Shown here: positions 14,988 to 22,718 of the stretch, one piece after another
Position numbering within the stretch: position 1 is the first letter of the stretch
Layout: each line of letters starts with the position of its first letter
From: Methylobacterium sp. J-088
GTDB lineage: Bacteria; Pseudomonadota; Alphaproteobacteria; Rhizobiales; Beijerinckiaceae
Reading direction: 5' to 3'
Length of the DNA stretch: 34,753 nucleotides
NCBI RefSeq assembly: GCF_022829295.1
Contig: NZ_JAKSYH010000228.1
Location: 1 to 34,753 of the forward strand
Notes under the pieces: model-generated
Databases searched by the model: none
The model's input: the letters and a program-made list of their open reading frames with translations, nothing else
What the model was told of the DNA's origin: nothing
Program-made: the position numbers and the translations under genes

Positions 14988-16676
14988 GTGTCATTCACAA
15001 ATATATCGATACGCACGAAGCTTATCTTTGCATTTTTTGGCGTTCTATTATTTGTTTTAGCAGTAGGCGCGGCAGGATGGAACGGTCTATCGGTTCTAAG
15101 TCGGTCAATAAATGAAATTGGCAAAAACAGTTTGCCAAGTGTAAAGACAGCGGCCGCCCTTCGAGCCGGCGTCATTGATGTACGGGTAAGCGTAGTCAAT
15201 CACCTCCTCTACAAAGAAGCAGCTCGCATGGAATTTGAAGAGGGTGAGCTTCAGAAAAAAACTGCATCTGTTGCCAATTTCTCTAAGGATTACGAGCGGT
15301 TAATTAGCCTTCCTGGCGAGCAAGAGCTTTTCCAGACATTCACGACGAATTGGTCAGCGTACCTTGCCGCAGTTCCTGCAGTGATCGCTCAATCGCGCAA
15401 TGGCGATAAGGAGCGCGCTTTGGCAGAGGTGACCGCCACTGTGCGTCCGCGCATCAAGGCGGCAGCTCAAGCACTCGACGCCATCGTGGCGTTGAACGAC
15501 AAGGCTGCTGACGCAGTGGTGGTAGAAAGCGACCGCTCCGCCGAGACGGTACATACCATCATGCTCGGGATGATTGTTGCAGCGGTCTTGCTGACGCTCA
15601 TGATCACCGTTCTGATCATTCGTGGCATCTCTAGCGGCATCGGCTCGATCGTGCAGCCGATGCAGATGCTTGCTGAGGGTAACCTTGCCGTCGCAATCCC
15701 CCACCAGGGTACGAAGACCGAGATCGGCACGATCGCGGACTCCGTTCAGGTGTTCAAGGATGGCCTGATCCGCATGAAGGCTCTGGAGGCAGAGACGGCG
15801 CAGGCGCGGCTGGCCGCCGAGGAGCAGCGCAAAGCCGGCATGCGGCAGATGGCCGACGGCTTCGAGGCTGCGGTCGGTGGCATCATCGGCATGGTGTCGT
15901 CCTCAGCCACCGAGCTGCAGGCCACGGCTCAGCAAATGACCTCCACGGCCAGCGAGACGGCAAGCCAGTCCACCACCGTCGCCGCTGCCGCCGAGGAGGC
16001 TGCCTCGAACGTCAACACGGTCGCCGCCGCCGCCGAGGAGCTGGGCTCATCGGTGCAGGAGATCGGCCGGCAGGTGCAGGGCTCAGCCGAGCTAGCGCAC
16101 CGGGCCGTGCGTGAAGCGGACCAGACCGGCGCGCTGGTGCAGGAACTGAGCGCGGCCGTGGCACGCATTGGCGACGTGGTCGGGCTGATTTCGACCATCG
16201 CCGGCCAGACCAACCTCCTGGCACTCAACGCCACTATCGAGGCGGCACGTGCGGGAGCGGCCGGCAAAGGCTTTGCCGTCGTCGCCTCCGAGGTGAAGGC
16301 GCTGGCTGAGCAGACCGCCAAGGCCACGAGCGAGATCTCGGGTCAGATCGCGCAGATCCAGGCCTCGACCGGTCAAGCAGTCACATCGATCGCCGGCATT
16401 ACCGAGCGGATCCGCGAGATCAGCGGTGTGGCCACCAGTATCGCCGCTGGGGTCGAGGAGCAGGGCGCGGCCACGCAGGAGATCGTGCGCAACGTTTCTC
16501 AGGCGGCGATGGGCACGGGTGAGGTGACACACAACATGGCGGGCGTGGCGGGCGCGGCGGAGGAGACCGGGGCTGCGGCGAGCCAGGTTCTGGGGGCAGC
16601 CTCTGAGCTATCACGTCAGTCTGAGCACCTTGCGGCCGAGGTCGGTCGCTTCCTGGCTACTGTACGAGCGGCATGA
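14988..16676 (+). CDS. Methyl-accepting chemotaxis protein
   Basis: Transmembrane chemoreceptor. Two helices (about 13-35 and 195-215) frame a periplasmic four-helix-bundle-like sensor, followed by a HAMP linker and a long cytoplasmic signalling domain. The hairpin tip that contacts CheA/CheW is unmistakable (GQTNLLALNATIEAARAGAA at about 405-424). I start at GTG 14988 (VSFTNISIRTKL); a TTG at 14949 is also in frame. There is no C-terminal CheR-tethering pentapeptide. The first 350 bp are AT-rich compared with the rest of the gene, suggesting that the sensor half has a separate origin or is diverging quickly. The ligand is unknown. Confidence 0.92.
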   Translation: MSFTNISIRTKLIFAFFGVLLFVLAVGAAGWNGLSVLSRSINEIGKNSLPSVKTAAALRAGVIDVRVSVVNHLLYKEAARMEFEEGELQKKTASVANFSKDYERLISLPGEQELFQTFTTNWSAYLAAVPAVIAQSRNGDKERALAEVTATVRPRIKAAAQALDAIVALNDKAADAVVVESDRSAETVHTIMLGMIVAAVLLTLMITVLIIRGISSGIGSIVQPMQMLAEGNLAVAIPHQGTKTEIGTIADSVQVFKDGLIRMKALEAETAQARLAAEEQRKAGMRQMADGFEAAVGGIIGMVSSSATELQATAQQMTSTASETASQSTTVAAAAEEAASNVNTVAAAAEELGSSVQEIGRQVQGSAELAHRAVREADQTGALVQELSAAVARIGDVVGLISTIAGQTNLLALNATIEAARAGAAGKGFAVVASEVKALAEQTAKATSEISGQIAQIQASTGQAVTSIAGITERIREISGVATSIAAGVEEQGAATQEIVRNVSQAAMGTGEVTHNMAGVAGAAEETGAAASQVLGAASELSRQSEHLAAEVGRFLATVRAA

Positions 16677-16683
16677 GGCGGTG

Positions 16684-16968
16684 ATGAGCGCGGCGAGATC
16701 TCACAGCAGCACTGCCACAGATGGCATCCGAGATCTCACCGTGGCTCTGGCGGGTGCATTCGCCGAGGGTGTGGATCTCGGACCTCGCGGAGCACAGATC
16801 CGAGCTCTGGGGCAAACGCTCGAGTCGATGATCAATGCCCTGCGTTCGGAACTCGTTGGACTCGGCGATCAGTTGCAAGTTGCCCCCGGGTTTCCAGGTC
16901 TAGATCAACTCACCCGCATGGCGCGGGCCGCACAAGCTTACGGTGCAGATGGATCCTGTACGTCGTAG
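16684..16968 (+). CDS. Hypothetical protein after the chemoreceptor (94 aa)
   Basis: Starts at ATG 16684, 7 bp after the chemoreceptor stop and directly behind GAGGCGGTG, so the two are probably one transcript. The product has a Ser/Thr-rich N-terminus and a helical body (IRALGQTLESMINALRSELVGLGDQL) that may form a coiled coil. No recognised domain. A role linked to the receptor is suggested only by position. Confidence 0.6.
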   Translation: MSAARSHSSTATDGIRDLTVALAGAFAEGVDLGPRGAQIRALGQTLESMINALRSELVGLGDQLQVAPGFPGLDQLTRMARAAQAYGADGSCTS

Positions 16969-17038
16969 ATCTGCCCATCGGGTAGTCACCTCGTCTTGCC
17001 AGCTATCGCACGGCGGGCACTCGTAGACTTCGGCGCTA

Positions 17039-17500
17039 CTACCGAGCCCACCGCCCCAGGCGCCGCTTCCACCGCTCGCCGAGGGGCAGCGCTGTCGCTT
17101 GCTTCACGGCACGCACCATAGGCGCTGCCGAAGTCCGCGGTGCCAACGGAGATACCAGCTCCACAGGTGCGGCCTTGCTGATGTTTTCGGCGATCGGCCC
17201 CGCGACCTTCTCGGCAGCGACCGGTTTGGCCTTAGGCGGCCGTCCCCGCCGCGGCTTCGTCGAACACTCCTCCGAAACCGGTATGCACTCCGGTTCGACC
17301 TGTGCGGGCTCGGGTTCGATCAGGTTGGGCAGGATCCGGCGAGCCTCGGCGGCTGGTGCCTGCGGCTCGACCGGCGGCGGCCAGGATACGGCCGGTCGCG
17401 AGGCCGCTGGCGCCGAAGCACGGTGCGGGATGAAGGTGCGCTGGTTGCGACCGCCGGACTTGTTCTCGACGGTGAATGACCGCGACGAACGGTTACGCAT
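17039..17500 (-). CDS. AT-hook-like basic protein
   Basis: A 153-residue Pro/Ala/Glu/Lys-rich protein with a clear AT-hook-type core, TKPRRGRPPKAKP (about 81-93), the motif that inserts into the minor groove of AT-rich DNA. The rest is mostly disordered, with a basic C-terminus (ERWKRRLGRWAR). G/C-rich third positions favour this strand over the overlapping plus-strand frame (17175-17573). Probably a nucleoid-associated or regulatory DNA-binding protein; this is inference from one motif. Confidence 0.55.
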   Translation of the reverse strand: MRNRSSRSFTVENKSGGRNQRTFIPHRASAPAASRPAVSWPPPVEPQAPAAEARRILPNLIEPEPAQVEPECIPVSEECSTKPRRGRPPKAKPVAAEKVAGPIAENISKAAPVELVSPLAPRTSAAPMVRAVKQATALPLGERWKRRLGRWAR

Positions 17501-17644
17501 GAGGCTGAACGTTTGTAGCGTGAGGGCGACCAGTCATCTTCACGAGGATGCAGGCTTGGGCTTAACGGAATGATACGCGGTCAGCGTATCTACTTGCCGT
17601 AGCACGCGTTCGTTACGCTGCACCCTTCGATTGGAGGATGCACC

Positions 17645-17950
17645 TTGATCCGGGCCCTCATCACCACTGCGCTCGTCACCGCGCTGCTCGTACCGTCGGG
17701 CGAAGCCTTTGCGCGCGGGTCGTGCAAGCTGTTCGCGCCCGAGGAGCTGAGACACGGGACCTACACGAACCGCGATGGCTGCGAGGTCCCGCGCCCCGAG
17801 CAGCCGGAGGGCCCGACCTGCACCAAGCCTCAAGACGCCACGGCGCGGTGTCGCGACGGCGACTGGAGCTTCAGCCAGCACCGACAGGGAACGTGCTCGC
17901 ACCATCGCGGCGTGGCGTGCTGGGTCGCTGCGGGCCGAGACTGCTGCTAG
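17645..17950 (+). CDS. Secreted DUF3761 protein
   Basis: A 101-residue protein with a signal peptide (about 1-23, ALVTALLVPSGEAFA) and the DUF3761 signature TARCRDGDWSFSQHRQGTCSHHRGV. It has six cysteines in the mature part, so it is probably disulphide-bonded in the periplasm or outside. The start is a TTG at 17645: the only good ribosome-binding site, GGAGG, is 7 bases upstream, which decides it. Function of the family is unknown. A strong terminator follows. Confidence 0.8.
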   Translation: MIRALITTALVTALLVPSGEAFARGSCKLFAPEELRHGTYTNRDGCEVPRPEQPEGPTCTKPQDATARCRDGDWSFSQHRQGTCSHHRGVACWVAAGRDCC

Positions 17951-17998
17951 ACCGCGCCTCGGCTTCGGTCCGCCGTGACGAACTCGGGGTGAAGCCAG

Positions 17999-18033
17999 GA
18001 GCCCGTCCCGGCCCCCGCGGGACGGGCTCTTTC
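17999..18033 (+). terminator. Rho-independent terminator
   Basis: A 12-bp perfect stem (17999-18010 with 18018-18029, arms GAGCCCGTCCCG / CGGGACGGGCTC) with a 7-base loop and a short TTT run. It lies about 50 bp after the DUF3761 stop. Confidence 0.8.
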
Positions 18034-18093
18034 ACGCCTCACCGTGGCGATCGCGCGCTGGCGACGACAGTCCTCGCATGGCACCCGTCCGTC

Positions 18094-18351
18094 ATGGCGA
18101 TTTCAGACAAAGCTACCTGCGAGGTGCGGATCGATGGCGCGTGGCGGCTCGTGCCGCTGACCGAGGCGCACGCCCAGCACCGCTCGGCCGAGAAGCGATG
18201 CCCAGCCTGTCATGGGCGAGTGAACACGCAGGGATCCTATGCGGCGCAAGGTACCGTCGCCATGGCGCACCGGCGCCTCCACGACGGCTGCCCGAGGATC
18301 CCGCGGTCCTTCACTGGTAAGCTGACGCCGCACCCGCAGGCCCTGGACTGA
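18094..18351 (+). CDS. Small zinc-finger-like protein (85 aa)
   Basis: Begins at ATG 18094 (MAISDKATCEVRIDGAWRL). It has a CPACHGRV pair at about 36-42, then a His-rich stretch (MAHRRLHDGC) that could complete a Cys2-His-Cys metal site. I recall similar short proteins in Rhizobiales with CPxCxGRV and a later H-x-x-C. Role unknown; it may bind nucleic acid. No strong ribosome-binding site is seen. Confidence 0.6.
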   Translation: MAISDKATCEVRIDGAWRLVPLTEAHAQHRSAEKRCPACHGRVNTQGSYAAQGTVAMAHRRLHDGCPRIPRSFTGKLTPHPQALD

Positions 18352-18451
18352 CGCGTGCTGTCCGCGCGGCTGCCGGTGATGCGGCGGCGAGCCATGCGCG
18401 GTCCTGCATGGCCCGACCGGTTGTGGGCCGAGCGCATGCATAAGCGACTAT

Positions 18452-18751
18452 TCAGGCCGCGGCTTGGCCAAGCAACTCGGTCACGATCTGCGGGCGCTTG
18501 TCTACCAGTGCCAGGAGCACCCGGGCAGGCCCTTCCGGCTCCCGACGCTTCTGCTCCCAGTTCCGGAGCGTGCCGACCTTCACGCCGATCGTCGCAGCGA
18601 ATGCCGGTTGAGCGAGGCCGGTTCGCTCCCGGATCGCGGCGACATCCAGGGTCTCAGGGACGTGGACGCGGGTGCCCTCGGGCGGGTTGCCTTGAGCATG
18701 GGCAAGGGCGCTGTTGAGGCCGCCCATGAGGCGGCTGAAACTGTCGGTCAT
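18452..18751 (-). CDS. higA: HigA2/NadS-type antitoxin (XRE HTH)
   Basis: A 99-residue protein with a C-terminal helix-turn-helix (about 37-80: LDVAAIRERTGLAQPAFAATIG, then VGTLRNWEQKRREPEG). The order HTH plus the NWEQ-x-R-x-P motif is that of HigA2/NadS antitoxins. It lies downstream of the toxin gene, the reverse of most TA pairs but normal for hig loci. It would neutralise the toxin and repress the operon by binding the repeats at 19197-19232. Confidence 0.85.
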   Translation of the reverse strand: MTDSFSRLMGGLNSALAHAQGNPPEGTRVHVPETLDVAAIRERTGLAQPAFAATIGVKVGTLRNWEQKRREPEGPARVLLALVDKRPQIVTELLGQAAA

Positions 18752-18826
18752 ATCTAGGATCCCTCTGTATGGCCGGTTTGGATGGGGCGGCGGCCTGACG
18801 CCCGAGAGGGGTTTCGCAGAGGCAGA

Positions 18827-19189
18827 TCAGTCGGCTCGCCTCTGCGCACGGAACGCGGCCTTGAGGGCCGTGGTAACCTTCTTGAACTCCTTCACTTCTG
18901 CGTCCGTGAACGTCTCGCGGTCGCCCTTGCTGAGCACACCGATGAGATAGACGGGGACCGTCGCGCCTACGAACACGGCAACGATCCGGTACCCACCCGA
19001 TTTGCCCTTGCCGCGGCCGGCCAAACGACCTTTGCGCACCCCACCGGATCCGACGATCTCCTCACCCACGTCAGGCTGGCTCGCGTAGAGCTGAACGGCC
19101 GCTTCGCGCTCGGCATCGGTCATGCCGGCCCGCTTGGCGTCCGCGAGAAAGTCGGGCGTCTCGACGATGGTGTGGAGAGGGTTCGCCAT
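18827..19189 (-). CDS. higB: HigB2/RelE-type toxin
   Basis: A 120-residue RelE-superfamily mRNA interferase of the HigB2 kind. The core pattern is visible: PDFLADAKRAGMTDAEREA, then PDVGEEIVGSGGVRKGRLAGRGKGKSGGYRIV, followed by VYLIGVLSKGDRETFTDAEV. Such toxins cut mRNA on the ribosome; the basic GKGKSGG loop and Arg residues form the active region in this family. The antitoxin gene follows after 75 bp. The N-terminus, MANPLHTIVETPDFL, is slightly longer than usual. It probably stabilises the element. Confidence 0.85.
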   Translation of the reverse strand: MANPLHTIVETPDFLADAKRAGMTDAEREAAVQLYASQPDVGEEIVGSGGVRKGRLAGRGKGKSGGYRIVAVFVGATVPVYLIGVLSKGDRETFTDAEVKEFKKVTTALKAAFRAQRRAD

Positions 19190-19196
19190 AGCTTTT

Positions 19197-19232
19197 CATA
19201 CACCAATGGCGTATGTACGTCAATGGTGTATG
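19197..19232. promoter_or_regulatory. Operator-like repeats upstream of higB
   Basis: Inverted arms CATACACCA (19197-19205) and TGGTGTATG (19224-19232) enclose a further related element, giving two direct copies of CAATGG-C/T-GTATG. The block starts 8 bp before the toxin ATG and so overlaps its promoter; autoregulation by the antitoxin-toxin complex is the expected use. Confidence 0.65.
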
Positions 19233-19262
19233 ATACCGCCTTTCTCGGAGGAGAGCGGAGCT

Positions 19263-19487
19263 ATGTCGGCGTTGAGGATCACGAAGTTCGTGGCGGCGAC
19301 CGGAGGCTTGATGGCGTCCGGGGCGTGGGCGCTTTCAGCCATGGGCGACACGTTCGTGGTGCGTAGCCTGTTGCCGTGGATGACGGATCCAGCTGTGCCG
19401 AAGTTTCAGGCTGACATGAACGCTTGGGCCGCTGGCATGGCGTCTGTCGCTGCGTTCGCGCAGGTGTTCCTCACCCTGCGAGACTGA
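19263..19487 (+). CDS. Small hypothetical membrane protein (74 aa)
   Basis: Starts at ATG 19263 behind GGAGAGCGGAG, divergent from higB. Two moderately hydrophobic segments (about 9-27 and 56-70, WAAGMASVAAFAQVFLTL) suggest a membrane or exported protein. It overlaps the end of the convergent small gene at 19471 by 17 bp. No family recognised. Confidence 0.55.
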   Translation: MSALRITKFVAATGGLMASGAWALSAMGDTFVVRSLLPWMTDPAVPKFQADMNAWAAGMASVAAFAQVFLTLRD

Positions 19488-19686
19488 GCCGTCTGTATTG
19501 CTGAAACCGTTCAGCCTTCGCCCGCCACGCATCACGCTCGGCCTGAAGCGCCTCAATACGAGCGTATATCTGCCCAGCGTCGATCGCGGTCTCGACGAGC
19601 ATATCCTGCATCGCGGCCAGCTGCTCGCGCAGCTCGGCGTTCTCGGCTGCCAGGATCAGCAGCATCGCCGCTACATCGTCGCCCAT
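19471..19686 (-). CDS. Small coiled-coil protein (71 aa)
   Basis: Starts MGDDVAAMLLILAAENAELREQL; nearly the whole length is a regular heptad-like helix rich in Ala, Glu, Leu and Gln. A GCGAGGCG ribosome-binding site precedes the ATG. Function unknown; comparable short coiled-coil proteins are frequent on Methylobacterium plasmids. It lies 51 bp downstream of the nucleotidyltransferase fusion and may be in the same transcript. Confidence 0.55.
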   Translation of the reverse strand: MGDDVAAMLLILAAENAELREQLAAMQDMLVETAIDAGQIYARIEALQAERDAWRAKAERFQQYRRLSLAG

Positions 19687-19737
19687 GTCACGCCTCGCAC
19701 CACCACCCCGGGGACGCGGCTGGTAGAACCGGCATAG

Positions 19738-20676
19738 TTACCGCGTCGACAAGGATGCTGGGTCCGCGGTCGTCGGCGCCGGCCTCGTCCACAGCAGGAT
19801 CGCAGGCGCTCGCGCCGCAGCGATGTCGTCGTCCTGCGGTTCACCAGGTCGGCCGAACGCCACGAGGCTGACGTGCCGGCCCATGAGAGCGATGAGCTCG
19901 GCCTGCCAGCGATCACCGAGCGCCTGGTAATTGCCCTCCGGCCAGTCGTGCCCCGGTTCGCCGGGCACCAGCACGAGGCCGAGATCCACGTCGCTGTCCG
20001 GTCGGGCTGTACCCTTCGCGCGGCTGCCGAACAGCCAGACCTCCGCGACCTTGGGGCGGCCGGCGGCCCATGCCGCGAGCGCTGGAAGCCACGCCCGCTC
20101 GACGTCGAGTCCGAGGATCGGCAGGCCCGGATCCATGAAGGACGACAGGGCGATTCCACCGAGGTGCTGCGGGTACGCGCACACGAACGCGGCGAGCACC
20201 TGCTGCGCGCAGGCGTCGAGGAATAGCACCTCGGCGTCGGTGTGAACCGCGAGACCCGGAACGTCCAAGCGTCCTCCGTCGAAGCCTGCCCCGGGTGTGT
20301 CGAGCGCGAATGCTGGCACCGATTCCTCCGTGCCGGGCAGGAGCGGCAGGCGGGCCGGGTGCTTGGTGCCGTTGGCGAAGCCGTGCACCACCGTCCAGAT
20401 CTCGGTACACCGGCGGCCGGCCTCGGCCTGGACAACCTCTGTCGCAGTATCGACTGCGCGCTTGCGCGTCCGCCCCTGCATCTCCGCGAATCCTGGCTCG
20501 CGCCCAGCCTCGGCCAGCCCAAGGGAATCGGCGACGTGGCAGACCACGAGGCACGCGAGGTAGGCGCGCCGACGATCATCGCGCGCAGCCAGCAGCTCGC
20601 GCAGCGTCGGCAGCACGATCGTCTCGACGTACTCCCGGGGCGTCATCGGCGCGTTCGGTTTATCGTCCGGCAGCAT
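19738..20676 (-). CDS. Helical domain fused to an MNT-type nucleotidyltransferase
   Basis: A 312-residue two-part protein. The C-terminal part (about 200-300) is a polymerase-beta-superfamily nucleotidyltransferase of the minimal (MntA) kind: WLFGSRAKGTARPDSDVDLGL carries the Gly-Ser motif and the paired Asp that bind Mg-NTP. The N-terminal part (about 10-165) is helical (TPREYVETIVLPTLRELLAA, DDRRRAYLACLVVCHVADSL), with an EIWTVVHGFANGTKHP block that recalls HEPN-like or related alpha-helical proteins. Separate HEPN and MNT proteins form toxin-antitoxin pairs in which MNT AMPylates the HEPN toxin. Here both would be in one chain. The N-terminal assignment is tentative, because I see no R-x4-6-H RNase motif that I trust. 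Confidence 0.7.
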   Translation of the reverse strand: MLPDDKPNAPMTPREYVETIVLPTLRELLAARDDRRRAYLACLVVCHVADSLGLAEAGREPGFAEMQGRTRKRAVDTATEVVQAEAGRRCTEIWTVVHGFANGTKHPARLPLLPGTEESVPAFALDTPGAGFDGGRLDVPGLAVHTDAEVLFLDACAQQVLAAFVCAYPQHLGGIALSSFMDPGLPILGLDVERAWLPALAAWAAGRPKVAEVWLFGSRAKGTARPDSDVDLGLVLVPGEPGHDWPEGNYQALGDRWQAELIALMGRHVSLVAFGRPGEPQDDDIAAARAPAILLWTRPAPTTADPASLSTR

Positions 20677-20680
20677 GCCC

Positions 20681-21520
20681 TCACCTCATGGCTCGGCCCG
20701 CACTACGACCCGCGCGGATTCCTGTGCGAGCGCTTCGGTCGAGGTCGCCCGCTGCCCCTCGGCAGCCCTTCTTCGGTTCCGTTGTCCCCGATTCCAGCAG
20801 ATCTAGAACTTCAGTAGGCGTGCCCCGCGGGAATTTGCACCCTCTCCCCTCCTGCGGGGAGAGGCGGGCGTTCGGGGAGGGGTGGGTGTTCAACACCGAC
20901 CCCTTTCGCGCCAGCCGCAGCCAGGCCGTCCACTCGGCCGACACGATGCGCACGATGTTCGTATCGTTGCGGAAGCCGGTCACGCGCCGTTCCTCGACGG
21001 TCACAAGCCCGAGCTTCACGGCCTCGCGGATGGCGTTGCGCACGGTGGTCTCGGCCACACCGACGATCGCCGCGAGCTGGCCGACGGCGAGCCTGCAATC
21101 CTTCCGGCGCACGGTCTCGGCCGCCACCAGGGCGAGGACCGCCTGCTCGGCCAGCGTGAACCGGGCGGCGAGCCCCGGCGGCAGCCGCCCTGAGGCGGCC
21201 CAGCGGCGACGGCGCTCCATCGAGGCATCCGTGCGCGGGCGCGAGCCGACGCTGAGCCTCCTGCGAGCCCCTGTGGGTCTTGATGCGTTCTCGACTTCGT
21301 CCCCTGTTTGGGGTGTGGCAGTTGCTGGCCCGTTCGGGCTCTGTCCGGATCGGCGGCAATCCGCAGATAGCGTGCGCGCCTCGATCAGCTCGGACAGCGC
21401 CTCGGCCTCGGGCTCCGAAACCTTCCCGTCCCCGAACGCGCGCCACAGCGCGACCGTCACCTGAGGCAAGGTGATTCGGTCGGCCGCTTCGATCGCGCGG
21501 CGGATCTCGTCTGCGAACAC
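20681..21520 (-). CDS. RepA-like winged-HTH protein
   Basis: A 279-residue protein. The HTH centre (about 115-200: LPPGLAARFTLAEQAVLALVAAE, then CRLAVGQLAAIVGVAETTVRNAIREAVKLGLVTVEERR) matches a group of alphaproteobacterial plasmid replication or regulator-like proteins that I recall with the same FRNDTNIVRIVSAEWTAWLRL ending. The GTG at 21520 has AAAAGGG upstream. The C-terminal 65 residues are not typical: they are encoded by a repetitive palindromic element (20841-20864), and the tail is probably extra. It could be a replication initiator, but no iterons are seen beside it. Confidence 0.65.
   Translation of the reverse strand: MFADEIRRAIEAADRITLPQVTVALWRAFGDGKVSEPEAEALSELIEARTLSADCRRSGQSPNGPATATPQTGDEVENASRPTGARRRLSVGSRPRTDASMERRRRWAASGRLPPGLAARFTLAEQAVLALVAAETVRRKDCRLAVGQLAAIVGVAETTVRNAIREAVKLGLVTVEERRVTGFRNDTNIVRIVSAEWTAWLRLARKGSVLNTHPSPNARLSPQEGRGCKFPRGTPTEVLDLLESGTTEPKKGCRGAAGDLDRSARTGIRAGRSAGRAMR
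20841..20864. repeat. REP-like palindrome within the 3' end of the RepA-like gene
   Basis: CCTCTCCCC (20841-20849) pairs with GGGGAGAGG (20856-20864) around a 6-base loop. The wording ctctcccctcctgcggggagag is, as I recall, a common intergenic palindrome of many alphaproteobacterial genomes. Here it is translated within the coding frame. Confidence 0.6.
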
Positions 21521-21845
21521 GTGTCTCGGCCCTTTTCCACAGGGCCACAGGGGGACGATCGGCGGCGCAGGCTGTGCGCTCCGTTCAAGACAAGCCGGTA
21601 TCGTTGCCGGAACAGGGGTTCCAGCTTGACGCCCGAGGGCGGTTCATGGCTTGTGAGGAATGTGAACGGGCCTCACAGGCCATCTCGATTTCGAAGGCCT
21701 CACCCTTGCCGGGGTGGGGCCTTTGGCTTTTCAGGGTCCTACTGCGGCGGTCGGTGCTCCTGGTGACACCGGCGACTCGCACAGGGTGCGCGCCAGCCGG
21801 ACATGGCATGTCGGCCGGGCAGCACGGTTAAGTCAACGTCAGGGA
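21521..21845. other. Intergenic region with a hairpin and a short palindrome
   Basis: About 325 bp with no convincing gene. AAGGCCTCACCC (21694-21705) can pair with GGGTGGGGCCTT (21712-21723) over a 6-base loop, followed by TGGCTTTT, so it could act as a terminator. GACATGGCATGTC near 21800-21812 is a 13-base near-perfect palindrome. Shadow frames across the region lack coding character. Confidence 0.45.
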
Positions 21846-22127
21846 ATGATCAGCGCGACCATGCACGGCAGACTCTCGACCGTCGCCGACCTGCGCAGGT
21901 CCGGCCGCATCAGCAGCCACGAGATCGTCGCGGCGATTGACCTGTACATGCGGGACCCCGCGGCCGGGCCCTACCGCTTCGCCAATGGTCACAGCCTCGA
22001 CGTCGCTGCGCTCGTGGCCTCGTCGATCAGCCCCGCGGAGGTCGCGAACCGCGCCGGCCCGCAGGAGAAGACGTTTCGGACAGCGGTCGCGGCGATCGTC
22101 ATGGCGGCGCACCCAACCCCGCCGTGA
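21846..22127 (+). CDS. Hypothetical protein (93 aa)
   Basis: Starts at ATG 21846 after AGGGA (an ATG at 21861 is an alternative). Helical and alanine-rich: LSTVADLRRSGRISSHEIVAAIDL, then SLDVAALVASSISPAEVANR, with a C-terminal AVAAIVMAA. No recognised family. The charged N-terminal helices could belong to a DNA-binding or scaffold protein, but nothing decisive is visible. Confidence 0.5.
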   Translation: MISATMHGRLSTVADLRRSGRISSHEIVAAIDLYMRDPAAGPYRFANGHSLDVAALVASSISPAEVANRAGPQEKTFRTAVAAIVMAAHPTPP

Positions 22128-22276
22128 TCCGTCGGCCGCTCGACCCCGCGTGGACCGCAAGCCACGGGCGGGGGAGCGACCGACCTCACCGACGCGGGCC
22201 TATACGCGACGCGGCCCGTAACTGGACATGCCATGGCGCGGTTGCGGTCCGGTGAACGAGCCGGCATCGATAGCGT

Positions 22277-22603
22277 ATGATCCGGTCTGAGCTCGTCGCC
22301 CGCATCGCAGCGCAGAACCCACGCCTCTACGCCAAAGACGTCGAGGCGGTGGTCGACGCCATCCTCAACCGGATCGCCACCGCCCTGGTGGACGGTGACC
22401 GCGTGGAGCTGCGCGACTTCGGCTCGTTCGCGACGAAGGAGACGTGCGCCTATGCCGGCCGCAATCCGCGAACGGGCGAGGTCGTCGCCGTGGCGGCCAA
22501 GCAGAGCATCCAGTTCCGGCCGGGCAAGGCCATGCGCGTGCGGTTGAACCTTATGCCGGCGGAGCAGGAGCGCGAGACCGAGCGTCAGCTGCGGGCCTCT
22601 TAA
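22277..22603 (+). CDS. ihfB: Integration host factor beta-type subunit
   Basis: A 108-residue HU/IHF family DNA-bending protein. The beta-subunit opening MIRSELVARIAAQNPRLYAKDVEAVV, DRVELRDFGSF and the DNA-clasping arm with GRNPRTGE (about 62-69, including the intercalating Pro) are all present. The C-terminus is extended by an Arg/Glu-rich tail (EQERETERQLRAS). IHF helps integrases, replication origins and promoters; an accessory copy near an integrase and replication genes may serve the element. Whether it pairs with the host alpha subunit is unknown. Confidence 0.92.
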   Translation: MIRSELVARIAAQNPRLYAKDVEAVVDAILNRIATALVDGDRVELRDFGSFATKETCAYAGRNPRTGEVVAVAAKQSIQFRPGKAMRVRLNLMPAEQERETERQLRAS

Positions 22604-22718
22604 CCGCTTAACGCAGCCTCAATCTTAGAAATATCGCAGCATTTTCCGCAAAGTAGTTTGACGGCGCATCGTTTTGGCGGCGATCTTCGGCATCCGTCCG
22701 CGAGGCAGCGACCCGGCC

